From contig MNCI01036469.1 in the NCBI GenBank assembly GCA_015680685.1, forward strand, positions 485,770 to 549,769: a stretch of DNA of 64,000 nt, written 5' to 3'. The notes under the pieces were generated by a model. That model was given only the letters and a program-made list of their open reading frames with translations. It did not search any database and was not told where the DNA came from. This stretch comes from Gnetum montanum. Taxonomy: Eukaryota > Streptophyta > Gnetopsida > Gnetales > Gnetaceae. The translations under genes were made by a program, and so were the position numbers. This document shows positions 37,594 through 47,305 of the stretch, piece after piece (the stretch's first letter is position 1; the number at the start of each line of letters is the position of its first letter).

Positions 37594-37611
37594 TCCCTGA
37601 CAATAGTGCCA
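37594..37611 (-). other. Degenerate tRNA-Asp primer binding site of M
   Basis: The plus strand reads TCCCTGACAATAGTGCCA, the reverse complement of a decayed tRNA-Asp-type primer site, one base inside the 5' LTR. It fixes M's orientation. Confidence 0.8.
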
Positions 37612-37612
37612 A

Positions 37613-38423
37613 TGATGGGTAGTAGGTATTCCCTATGCCCAACCATATGAATCACTAGTATGTATGTGTGATTCAGTTGAATTTTGTGGAATTTATTTAC
37701 CTAAGTGGCTAATATTCCTAGATGGTGAAATTTGTAATTATTAATCGTTATCCTTCCAATCTACACTTGTACTAATCTATGTGTATGGTTAAATGTGGTT
37801 GATGAATAAGATATTTATTTTTATGTTTTTTATTATTTCTTTGCTTGCTAAATGATTAAGTAAACAAAGATTGAATACTTAAATTAACCAATCAATTAAT
37901 TGCTTAATTAACTAACTAGCTTAATGTAGAGTATCCATTTCCACTTTTTGTACACATTCTAAACATATATTAATGTTGCTAGGTTACCAACTGTATACTA
38001 CTAGGTATACCAAGTGTCTACTACTTATGTTGTTTACAAATGATAATATTAATTACTTAATAACAAGAAATTAAATTACTAGAAAGTTGAGTTATGCTAG
38101 TCCAAGTGTTGCAATGAATAGAAGAATTCTTGATTTTCTTTCTGTTTATGCAAATGTGTCCAAGTATAGATGTATTTGAATAAAATGTTGTACAATCACT
38201 TGAATCCATGCTATAGGCACTCAGAGGAAAAATATTTTAACTTCTACAATAAGAAACTACAAGAGTTTAGCTAAGAAAACAACTAGATGGTGCCATAAAT
38301 TCTAGGGGTATGTGCATTTATATAGGCAATGCCTGCATCAGCGTTAACATTCTTGCATCAATGCATCCTAAGATACATTGACACATGTGCATTGATGCAA
38401 CCATCTTATTTGATGTTTCATTA
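37613..38423 (-). repeat. 5' LTR of element M
   Basis: 811 bp. It pairs with 4,832-5,697 along its length and starts (plus reading) TGATGGGTAG. A stretch present in the left LTR near 5,225-5,270 is missing near 38,030. It ends TTTCATTA and is followed by GCTAT. Confidence 0.88.
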
Positions 38424-38428
38424 GCTAT
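38424..38428. repeat. Target-site duplication of element M, right copy (GCTAT)
   Basis: Exact match to 4,827-4,831. Confidence 0.9.
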
Positions 38429-41400
38429 TATTGTAATTATCATCTGTACTCTTTGGGGGCACTTGGAGAGTCTCCTAGATTTCAGGAGGCCTTGGTTGCT
38501 CCTACTAATTGGAGAGGATGGTGTTAGAGTTAGGAACTATTGGGTCCAACTTCTTTGACTAATCAAAAGGTGCTATCAATGCTCATTATAGAAATGTAAA
38601 TGATAATTTTATCATGAATTTTTTACTTAGTACCATTACCTCAATGGCAAGAGTAATTATTTAGAAAATATTAGTCTTAGTTTTAATTTCAAAATTATCC
38701 ATTTTTTCTCTATTAGTTCATTTTATTTCATTTGATGTTTTCCTTCAAATTATTTTTGTTCATTATTCTTATAAGGTTTCTTCCAATTGTGTGAGATCTT
38801 TATTTTCATTTAATTTTTCTTCTAGGGGTTTTTCCAATGGTTTGATTTATTTTTATTTTTTTCTTTTAAGTTTTTTTTTTCAAGTATATGTGAATTTTCT
38901 TATCTTGATTTGTATTTTCTTTAAAATTTGTTTTTTTCCTAAGTATTAGAAATATCTTTAAGATTTCTTATATTATCTATTTTTTCTATTATATTTTTCT
39001 TTCAATTTTATTTTATTTTACTTATTTTTATTCATGTCTATTATATTGGTATAATGGGCAATGGGTAGGAAAATAGGTGGATTACCTTTGAAAAATTCAA
39101 AGGAGATGAGACTTGATGTAGACACCTCTGTTAGAATTACACCAAGAGGATGATTCCATCTAAGTGCATTTAAGAGTTTTCCTTGAGCAATTGTTGGTAG
39201 TAAATGTCATAGCTATGCCATGGGTGTGCTTTGTGTTTGGGTATTAACCATGACTACAATAGACCCTCAAGAATGATCCACCCTCATCCTTACCACATGA
39301 AATGTGTTTTATGTAATGAAGAGTAGGCATCTTGTTGTCAAGATTAATAAAACATACAAATTATTCTCTTCAACCTATTTGTCTAATTTTTCTCTCTAGG
39401 AATTTTATTAAGTAAGTTAGCAAAAAGATTGCTAATCATTATAAGTCTCCAATTGTGTTTCATAGTATTATCCTCTTTTAAAATATCATCATAGCTTTAC
39501 TAAATACCCTTGTTCAAGCCATTCTTTAAGCCTTATAGAAAAATTTTCTAGGTTTCTTATCATAACGTGGATCTAACCCTTTTCAACATGTTAACTTGTA
39601 ATCATCATACATCCCTAGTTTTTTCTCATAAAAAACTCAATATATTAATTCATTCCAAAATTTAATCAAATCCTTTACCTACCTTAATGCTTAGCCCATC
39701 GTAGAGAGGATAATGACACCAAGATGGCTATGAAGGTGATGCACCTTGAATTTCTGAAGTAACTTGAATTACACTAGTGTTAAGTAACTTTTCAAGTCAT
39801 ACTTTATTATATTTAAAAGATGTTAGAGTTACACTCTTATAGATTATCTTTTCTTATGATGAATTAATGTGTTATAACTATAAAGTATATCTTTATTATT
39901 TTTCAAGTATTTTATAGATTTATTTATATGAACATACTTAGCATGATCGATTTTATATTAGGAGCAACTCTAGCCAATGAGAGTGTAACTTAATTAGTGA
40001 GCCTATTACTTGGTGTGTAACAATTAGCGAGTTGAGTTTTAGTTATAATTTAGGCACTTAATAAATTTTATCTATATTATACCCAAAATATATCATATGG
40101 GTTGTATGACCTACATGTATATACGGTCAAAGTTTTAGTTGAAATTATTTTTTTAACATATCAATTACTTGCATTAGCAAAACTTTATTTGTTCACATTA
40201 TATCTAGCTAATCATTTAATACAAGTGGGAAGGATGTAATAGTCATTCCATCGATTGTTTTCTAAATGAAAGCATATAAATTTAATAAGTTCTCTAGTAA
40301 CAAGATGATGTTTAGAGTGCTTTGCTAATATATGTGATCTTTCAAATATGGAAAGAAAGAGATTGAAGCATCCTCGAAGGGACATAAATCAATCTAAATA
40401 AAGTAAGTAAATCTAGAGGCTATTGATAAAAAATGAGAAGGAGAATATGATATATAAAATGAAACTTGACTACCTAAATCTTTGAACCTTATACATTTTT
40501 TTTTTTTTAAAAAAGACGATCATCATTATCATCATTCTAACCTTGTCCTAACAAAATGGGGTTAGCTACATGAGTTCCTTTTTGCCATTTGCCTCTCTGA
40601 AGAGATAGATCTTTGGTTATTTGTTATTTCTTCAAATCATCTTTGACTAGTTTTAGTGGCTTTTGGGAATAGTGATTATTGATTTTAACATTCCCATGCT
40701 TAGCATGAAGCCTTGTTGAGTAAGCACACTCTGAGACAATTGAGAAGTGGATGGACCTACATAAATAATCCAATGTCCCATCCAAGAAAGTATGGCATAT
40801 GTTTACAATTTCATGGTTACCAGCCAACGAGGAACTCTATTGTGGCATGCTCACATTTCATGAATCAAAGCCACCGTTTATGAAGTCTTCATTATTATCC
40901 CAAATTTGGTGTCCCGTATCCTTTCACCAAGCCTTACAAAGAAATGTCTCTAGTTATTAGAGAATGGTGGACTTCATACACAAGAGAAGTTACATCCACA
41001 TTAAATTATGTGCCTTATGGATGCGTTAGATTCCAAAGTTAGTTCTTACCTTCTATTACCCAACCAGAAGGCAGGAAACATCAATGTAGAATCTATTTGA
41101 GCAATTTATTATAGGCTGAAAGCGTAGTGGTAGGAAAGCAACAAAAAATAATGAAGGATAAGCTTTAACCCTTTCAAATTAAAGAAAAGAAGCATGGAAT
41201 CCTCTCATTCTCTGCCACAGGATTGGACGACGATGGATTCCTTCAGAGATTTAAATTTAATTGTGTTGCCAACAAAAGAATGGTTGCCAAGATTGTCACA
41301 AGAATGATATCAAATTAATGAATCTCTACAAACAATAGGATTTTTTCCTAGTATTTAATTACATAATAAATGTATGCTTCATACTTCTTTGGAGTTGAAT

Positions 41401-41454
41401 TATGGTATTCCTGTCTCAATTTTCTTTCCTTTTTATTTCTTTGTTGCATACAGA
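38429..41454. other. Unassigned intergenic DNA
   Basis: AT-rich, with long T-runs at 38,690-39,030 and no recognisable domain. It contains copy 2 of the dispersed repeat. A 67-codon minus-strand open stretch at 40,624-40,827 has ordinary-looking codons, but I recognise no family and do not call it a gene. Confidence 0.45.
40519..40612 (+). repeat. Dispersed short repeat, copy 2
   Basis: CATCATTATCATCATTCTAACCTTGTCC..ACAAAATGGGGTTAGCTACATGAGTT and the following TTTGCCATTTGCCTCT match 2,886-2,985. A T/A run precedes it. Confidence 0.6.
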
Positions 41455-41568
41455 AAAATTGGATAGCTGGAATGTATCTAGACCTAGTCAAAGTTACCAT
41501 GAAGGGGTCTAAGCATATTCAAAGGAGGGATTCCCTGACAAAGAAGAAACTGAGACTGGTTAGACATC

Positions 41569-41996
41569 ATGGATGATACCAATATGGATTTGTTCACCAG
41601 GCGTACGTTGCTGGACTTGCTTGTTTCTTTGGGCATACACCGTCATTTTGAATCTGAGGTCAAGGAGGGCTTTCAGTATTGCTTCAGGAGTTGGGTAGAG
41701 AACAGAGGAATAGGCCCAGGCACAGGATCAAATCACAACCGGATCTCAACACCACTGCGTTGGCATTTATGATACTCAGGCTTCACAGATACCCCAACAT
41801 CTCTTCTGAAGTATTTGAAACGTTTGGATCAGCTGAGGCGGGAGGCTAAGAAAATGGATTGTACGAAGAGGATAAATTGGGATCCAATAGATTGGTAACA
41901 CTGTTGAATCTTTTGAGGTCGTCACCAGTCCAATTCTCGGGAGAGTTCATTCTTCAAAACTTGGAAAAATTCTACACCCACCAACTCGATCAATGG
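41569..41996 (+). pseudogene. Terpene synthase gene fragment (broken)
   Basis: Three consecutive pieces read as plant terpene synthase, N-terminal to central region. (a) 41,569-41,715: MDLFTRRTLLDLLVSLGIHR then HFESEVKEGFQYCFRSWVEN, matching the DLFERLW.VDRLERLGI.RHF.KEIKE...Y.YR.W family pattern. (b) 41,742-41,825 in another frame: DLNTTALAFMILRLHRYPN then ISSEVFETF, a hallmark block. (c) 41,851-41,995: ENGL...LLNLLRSSPVQFSGEFIL, matching the LNL.RAS...FPGE block. There is one frameshift between a and b and one TAA (41,848-41,850) between b and c. The DDxxD-containing C-terminal half is not seen. Introns are possible, and a TTTGTTGCATACAG acceptor-like site precedes at about 41,452. The wording is closest to gymnosperm TPS as I recall it. 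Confidence 0.75.
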
Positions 41997-42065
41997 TTAT
42001 CATCATCATCTTCCTCTCACAAGAGCAAAACAATTTCAAACCACTTCTACATATTTCTACCTTGC

Positions 42066-42429
42066 CTTGTTATATTTTTATTGGTGTATATGTTACATTT
42101 GGTCTTGTACCTATTCCCACCAAAATAAACTATCTTTATCTTTTTTTTAATTTTGGATTTATTTTTGTAATCTGTGACAATATATAAGGAGCTCAAAGGC
42201 AGTATCCAAAGTACCACATTCTTTTGAAGCATAAGCTTGATAGTCATATCCCCTCCTTTGTAAATTCTCCTTGAAGCTTCAATCCTCTAAAGCTGTGCTA
42301 CTGCTAATGGTCCAAGAATCGATTTTTTGTTGGGTTTTTCACTTTGAAGGTTTTCCCCAAGGGAAACTTTGTGTCTTTTTAATTTTTGTAGTTTCTCTTA
42401 AATTTAATATTATATTAGTGCAAGTGACA
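42066..42429 (+). repeat. Probable 5' LTR of the Copia element (left edge uncertain)
   Basis: Inferred from the PBS directly downstream. The right edge ends GTGACA before ATTGGCATTAGAGCC. A TATATAAGG box at 42,181-42,189 fits an LTR promoter. I place the left edge at TGTTATATT (42,066) because the TPS exon occupies sequence up to about 41,996, but no second LTR is in the window to prove it. Confidence 0.4.
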
Positions 42430-42430
42430 A

Positions 42431-42446
42431 TTGGCATTAGAGCCAG
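42431..42446 (+). other. Copia primer binding site (initiator tRNA-Met type)
   Basis: TTGGCATTAGAGCCAGG resembles the TTGGTATCAGAGC consensus that pairs with initiator tRNA-Met in plant Copia elements, with two changes. Confidence 0.75.
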
Positions 42447-42493
42447 GTTCCACTTACCACTATTATTTTGTTAAGTAATTGCAGGGAAAAATC

Positions 42494-43232
42494 ATGGCCA
42501 ACTGTTTGTCCAAAACTGAAATTGAAAAGTTTAATGGGTCCAACTATGAATTATGAAGATCAAGATGAAGGGTCTCCTCGTTGAAAAGGATTAGCACAAT
42601 GCAATTTCGGGAATTAAGCCTAATAAAATGTCCGATGAAGAAAGGGAAAAGTTGAACTTAAAGACGATAAGTACAATTCATTTATGTTTTTCAGATTTAG
42701 TATTGCTTAATGTTTCCAATGTTTCTTCTACTAAAGATTTATGGGATAAATTATAAACTTTGTATCAAACAAAGTCCCTAACCAATAAGTTGTTGTTGAA
42801 GAAATGATTGTTTGATTGTAAAATGGTTGAAGGTATTGCCATTATAAAACACCTAAATATCTTTAATACATTGGTCTATCAGTTGCAATCTATGAGGGTG
42901 AAAATGGATAAGAAAGATCAATGCATCATACTTCTCAACACACTTCCAAATTCATGGGAGAAATTTGTGATGGCTGGAAGTAATACATCTACTAGCTTTA
43001 TTTTTGATAATATTGTTGCTCAATTGTTGTGTGAGGAAGTAAGAAGGAAAACTTCTACTCCTCAAAATGATGTATTATTTATGAAAAATGATGTAAAGCC
43101 AAAGTTTGTTAAGAGGCCTCAATTTGAGAATAAGCCTCAAAAATTTGTAAAGAGGCCACCTAAATGTTGGAATTGTGGTAAAGTTGGTCATATAAAGAAA
43201 TATTGTAAAGCCCCTTCGAAAAAGGGCAAAGA
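42494..43232 (+). pseudogene. Copia gag (decayed)
   Basis: ATG at 42,494 (MANCLSKTEIEKFNGSNYEL, then a stop). The UBN2/gag region lies at 42,740-43,040 (LFDCKMVEGIAIIKHLN, LLNTLPNSWEKFV). A CCHC knuckle C-W-N-C-G-K-V-G-H-I-K-K-Y-C lies at about 43,165-43,206 with all four zinc ligands intact. An open stretch runs 42,808-43,266. The end is fused by rearrangement to a short piece of integrase (IDNGGEFCS). Confidence 0.85.
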
Positions 43233-43384
43233 AATTGACAATGGTGGTGAGTTTTGCTCTTGTTGACAATTGACAATTGACAAAGGGCAAAGAAAAAGGG
43301 CAAAGAATTCAAAGCTCTTGTTGAGAATTATTTAGGAAAGAAAATCAAAACTCTAAGAATTGACAATGGTGGTGAGTTTTGCTC
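43233..43384 (+). repeat. Duplicated integrase snippet and scrambled junction in Copia
   Basis: A 27-bp sequence (AATTGACAATGGTGG...GTTTTGCTC) occurs exactly twice, at 43,233-43,259 and 43,358-43,384. An AAAGGGCAAAGAA word recurs at about 43,222, 43,282 and 43,295. The intervening piece includes three ATTGACA repeats. This is consistent with template switching during reverse transcription or repair. Confidence 0.85.
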
Positions 43385-43990
43385 AAATGAATTTAATGTT
43401 TTTGTAAAGAATAAGGTATTTAAGGGCAAAAGACTATTCCAAGGACTCTTGAAAAAAATGGAGTAGCAAAGTGTTTCAATCGAACATTGATGTAACATGC
43501 TAGATGTATGCTTAGTGAATCTAATCTTGGTAAGCGTTTCTGGGATGAAGTAGTAATGATTGCATGCTATCTTATCAATAGATCCTAGTCATCAACTCTT
43601 GATGAAAAAATTTTAGAGGAAGTTTGGAGTGGTAGGTCCATTAATTTAAACTATTTGAGGATTTTTTGTTGTGAAGCCTATGTACATGTTCCAAAATTTG
43701 ATAGGTCAAAATTAGACTCTAAGTTTATCAAATGTATTTTTCTTGGCTATGGACATGGTGTCAAAGTTTATAAGTTGTATAACCCATAAACTAAAAGGGT
43801 TATTTATAGTTGAGATGTTATCTTTAGAGAAAAATGTGGATCTATGAAGGATAAATCTTCAAATACTGAAACTCCTTCAAATGATGTAACTCCTATGTAT
43901 GTGCTTATTGAAACTAATAATGAAATTTATGGGAGTCATCCTTCCTTGGCTAGGGATTTTTCCCCTAGCGAACATAGATACAAATACCAC
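43303..43990 (+). pseudogene. Copia integrase fragment
   Basis: The piece near 43,310-43,410 contains LVENYLGKKIKTLRIDNGGEF, the second catalytic Asp region of the Copia integrase core. It is followed by FWDEVVMIACYLINRS (43,530-43,580) and a KFDRSKLDSKFIKCIFLGYG block (43,695-43,755), the usual C-terminal GKE-like part. The HHCC domain and first Asp are missing, and stops are present. Confidence 0.82.
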
Positions 43991-44039
43991 ACATAAAGTG
44001 GGAGAATATAGTTTAAGTGAAAAACAAATTGAATAGGAT

Positions 44040-44789
44040 CATTTAAGATTTTCCACACGTATACAAAGATTACCTTTACATTTAGAAGAATATGTCTTGT
44101 TTACTGAAAATAATGAGCCATCAACATATGATGAGGCATATTTGTCTATGCAAAATTCAAAGTGGAAACAGGAAATGGATGCTAAAATGTCATCAAATCA
44201 CAAAAATAAAACTTGGGAATTAACTAAGCTTCCATCAGAGAGAAAAACCATTGGAAATAAATGGGTGTATAGAATAAAATCTGGGAATCAATGTAAAGCA
44301 TAACTTATAGCTAAAGGATTTTCTCAAAGAAAGGGTATTAATTATGATGAAATCTTCTCTCTAGTAGTAAAATTAACATCCATAAGATGATTTTTGGCTA
44401 TCATAGCTATTTATGATCTTGAACTTCAACAAATAGATGTGAAAAAAACATTTCTCAATGGTGATCTTGAGGAAGAAATATATATGCTTCAACTTTAAGG
44501 ATATAAAATTAAAGGAAAAGAGCATATGGTGTGTCGATTATTAAAATCACTATATGGGCTCAAACAAGCACCAAGGATGTGGAATAAAAAGTTTAATGAT
44601 CACATGATAAATCTTGGCTTTGTTAGAAGTGTAGAAGACTTTTGTATGTATGTTAAATATACAAGTAAAAAATATGTTATCTTGCTACTATATGTCAATG
44701 CCATGTTAATAGCAAGTAATAACATACATGATATTTAGAAATTAAAACTTCATCTGTCTTCTCAATTTAAGATGAAGGGTCTTGATGCT
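44040..44789 (+). pseudogene. Copia reverse transcriptase (5' part)
   Basis: EPSTYDEAYLS...W..EMDAKMSSNHKNKTWEL (44,112-44,222), NKWVYRIKSG, then QQIDVKKTFLNGDLEEEIYM (canonical DVKTAFLNG), SLYGLKQAPRMWNKKF (44,550-44,594) and LLYVNAMLIASNN (canonical YVDDMLI, active-site Asp pair lost) at about 44,689-44,724. Several stops. Confidence 0.88.
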
Positions 44790-45377
44790 TGATGAGTGGC
44801 AAGGTATCCCTACACTCAACCATACGAATACGAGCATTTCACGCATGATCCGGTCGAACTCCGTAGATGAACTAGTTGTGGTATCAATACAGTTATCCTT
44901 AGGTTGCAGTTCGCTGTCTTCCCATCTGGACTAGTGTTAACTTTGTCACATATGGTTTAGTCTAGAATGAGGTGTATGATGTGTTCCTATACTAATTGCT
45001 ACTCTTGGGTGTAATGGAAAATGATATTAACTAAGCTAAGAGAGAGAGGGTGAGAGAGAATCTNAGTGAATGCTACAATGATGAAGTAATCTTGATCTTT
45101 ATTTCTAGTTATGTGCGTGTCCAAGTACGTCACACTTGAATAAGGATTCTGTACAATTACAATCACCACACTACGGGCATACACTGGGAGAGAAGGGTTA
45201 AGAGAAGAACTACATAAAACTTGACACTAAAACTAAGAACTGAAAAAATACCTATTGGATTTGTCTACCTCTTATTTATAGATGAGGAGACAAGCTGGGA
45301 TATCGTGTACGCGATATCACATACGCGATATCGCATACATACGCGATATCGCGGTTAACTAAAATGGTGATTCATCA
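44790..45377 (-). mobile_element. Solo LTR (E2-type Athila family) inside the Copia RT
   Basis: The plus strand starts TGATGAGTGGCAAGG and ends GATTCATCA, flanked by ATGCT (44,785-44,789) and GTGCT (45,378-45,382), one mismatch. Read on the minus strand it is a U3 with four GATATCGC-type palindromes (45,297-45,352), TATA box (complement of 45,273-45,280), R/U5 and the AGTTCGACCGGATCATGCG-type end shared with E2 and Y LTRs. It is 588 bp instead of about 870. The missing part corresponds to a stretch of the E2 LTR and the break coincides with the N at 45,064. Confidence 0.88.
45297..45352. repeat. GATATCGCG-type palindrome array, solo LTR
   Basis: GATATCGTGTACGCGATATC, CATACGCGATATCGC, TACGCGATATCGCGG in close succession, upstream (minus strand) of the TATA box. 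Confidence 0.85.
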
Positions 45378-46212
45378 GTGCTGAACAAAAAATTTTGTGC
45401 ATGGAAATTAAAAGGGACAGGCCTAATAAAAGGCTTTGGCTTGGATAGTTTGCATATGTTGTAAATATTTTTAAAAAATCTACTATGCAAATTGCAAGCC
45501 TATGACTACACCATGTGAAATTGGTATTAAAATTTTAGTTGAACAATGCCCAAAGACAAGTGAAGAAAAAGAGCTCATGGTTAAAATTTCATAGGTTAGT
45601 GTTATCGGCAGTTTAATGTATGCAATGGTCTCTACTAGACCTGATATTGCTTACATTGTTGGAAAACTTAGTAGGTATATGTCTCATCTAGAGAAACAAC
45701 ATTGGATTGCGGTGAAGCGAGTCTTTCGATATCTTCATGGTACTTCAAATTATGGTATCTGTTATCAAAATTATTTCAATGGACTTCATGGATTCATTGA
45801 CTTAGATTGGGGTGGTGATATTGATAGTAGGAAATGTACTAGAGGATATGTGTTTAATCATTTTGGTGGTGTTATTTCTTGGAAAAGTTAGAAACAATCT
45901 TGTGTTGCTTAGTTTACCACTGAAGCTGAATATGTTGCTACTAACTTGACATGCAGAGAGGCTATATGGCTTCAAAGGCTAATAGTTGAACTTGGCATCA
46001 CTCAAACTCCAATTTATATTGGCTGGGATAGTCAAAGTGCCATAAGTATATTCAAGAATCCAACCTTTCATCCTTGAATGAAGCACATTGAAATATAGTA
46101 TCACTATATACGGAAAGAAATTAAAGAGAAAAGGATTTTGAATAAACTTTTAATTCAAGCAAATCTTGTAGATGTAGTCATCAAGTCAGCTCCTACTGAA
46201 AAGTTTCTCTGG
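45378..46212 (+). pseudogene. Copia RNase H and pol C-terminus
   Basis: MYAMVSTRPDIAYIVGKLSR (45,616-45,675) then HWIAVKRVFRYLHGTSNYGI and a DLDWGGDIDSRKCTRGYVF block (45,799-45,855) are typical Copia RNase H. AEYVATNLTCREAIWLQRL, then a DSQSAISIFKNPTFHP..KHIEI block continue to about 46,110. Some stops. It resumes after the solo LTR and ends just before E3. Confidence 0.88.
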
Positions 46213-46245
46213 TTCTGATTAATATTTGGTCTTCTTCTAACCTGA

Positions 46246-47140
46246 TGATGAAGTGTTTAGTTGATACATCGACTAAGCTGCATTAAGGGAGCCTCGTTGA
46301 CGTGGCCATGGTGACGTGACCTTGTCAATGTATTTGTCTATGCATTAACATGACCTCGTTAATGCAGAGTCTATCTCTAGCTATAAATATGCGTGCACCT
46401 ACCACATTTATGGCATCTTTTGGAGTAGTTGTAGCGAAACTCTTGCAGTTTGTTCCCGTAAGAGTTAGAATATTTTCCAAGTGCCCGCAACAGGTGTGAG
46501 AAAGGCGTATGGCTCTTTATTTGAGTGCTAATGTATCTAAGCCCATTAGCATGACCAGCAATAAAGACGAGCTTTTTCAGCATTCCTTGCAGCATTTGGA
46601 TTTAATCACTTAAGCATTTTAATAGTTTAATATTTCAACGCTTTAATAATTTTAGAAGCTTTTATTATTATGAATTTATTATTATTGTCCTTTCATATTT
46701 TATGAGAAACATAGGCATGACCATCTTGAACATATATCAAACACTTGGTAACCCAGTGATGCTTAACGTTTGGTAACCCAGTAGTGGTTAGGGTATGCTC
46801 AGGATGTGCACGGAAGATGGGATTAGTTGCTTATTCTAGGGAGAGTTAAGCAATAAAGTAGAACAATTATAAATTACACAACTTTCCATTCCCTATAATT
46901 AAAAAATTAGACTTTAAAAGATAAAAAGAAAACCAATAAAAATCATTTGCCTCAATCTCACTTAACCATCGCTTTAGAATATCACAAGTGAGGTTGGGAA
47001 GACAACGACTATTCTAACTAAGATTTTGCTACTAGAGTTCGGTGTATGCAAGTGCTTGTAGTCTACAAAATTCGACCAAGTCGTGCATGAATGCTTGTGA
47101 TTCATATGGTTGGGCATAGGGGGTACCTCGCCACTCATCA
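46246..47140 (+). repeat. 5' LTR of E3
   Basis: 895 bp, TGATGAAGTG...CTCATCA. GCCTCGTTGACGTGG/ACCTCGTTAATGC-type repeats lie upstream of a TATAAATA box at 46,382-46,389. An AATAAAGACGAGC poly(A)-signal region is near 46,560. Confidence 0.92.
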
Positions 47141-47141
47141 T

Positions 47142-47159
47142 TGGCACTGTTGTTAGGGA
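47142..47159 (+). other. Degenerate tRNA-Asp primer binding site of E3
   Basis: TGGCACTGTTGTTAGGGA, one base after the LTR. Differences from the Y site are all G-to-A or C-to-T. Confidence 0.8.
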
Positions 47160-47305
47160 CTATTAGTCTTACATACGCTATTTAGTCTTAGCAAGATCAT
47201 CACTCACTTTTTTGGAGCAGACCCAAGATAGTGAAATCTACATACGCTAGGCAGTTTAAGTAAAAGAATAAGGCATACTAGTGTAGTTGTTAGCTAACAT
47301 CAAAA

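Larger units (their letters stand above)
4832..38423 (-). mobile_element. Element M: old Athila-like Ty3/Gypsy element, split by two later insertions
   Basis: Minus-strand LTR retrotransposon bounded by LTRs at 4,832-5,697 (3') and 37,613-38,423 (5') and an exact GCTAT target duplication. After removing E1 (11,287-26,034) and E2 (26,549-33,260) with their duplications, about 12.1 kb remains, a usual Athila size. Reading right to left: primer site, gag, protease and RT, E2 insertion, RNase H, E1 insertion, integrase, T-rich tract, 3' ORF, purine tract, LTR. Every coding part has stops and frameshifts. M is the oldest of the nested set by position. Confidence 0.88.
42066..46245 (+). mobile_element. 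Decayed Ty1/Copia element (3' end beyond E3)
   Basis: Order PBS, gag, integrase, RT, RNase H, which is the Copia order. A solo LTR (44,790-45,377) splits RT from RNase H, and E3 has inserted downstream of RNase H at 46,246. The gag-integrase junction is rearranged, and the protease and N-terminal integrase are missing. The right LTR is not in the window, presumably displaced beyond E3. Confidence 0.8.

Noticed and set aside
40624-40827. 67-codon minus-strand open frame beside the dispersed repeat
   Set aside because: No recognisable family, no homologous copy in the window and no supporting splice or promoter signals. Left as unassigned.
41896-42429. TGTTGAATC as left end of the Copia LTR
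   Set aside because: 41,860-41,996 translates as the LLNLLRSS..FSGEFIL block of terpene synthase, so the LTR must begin later.
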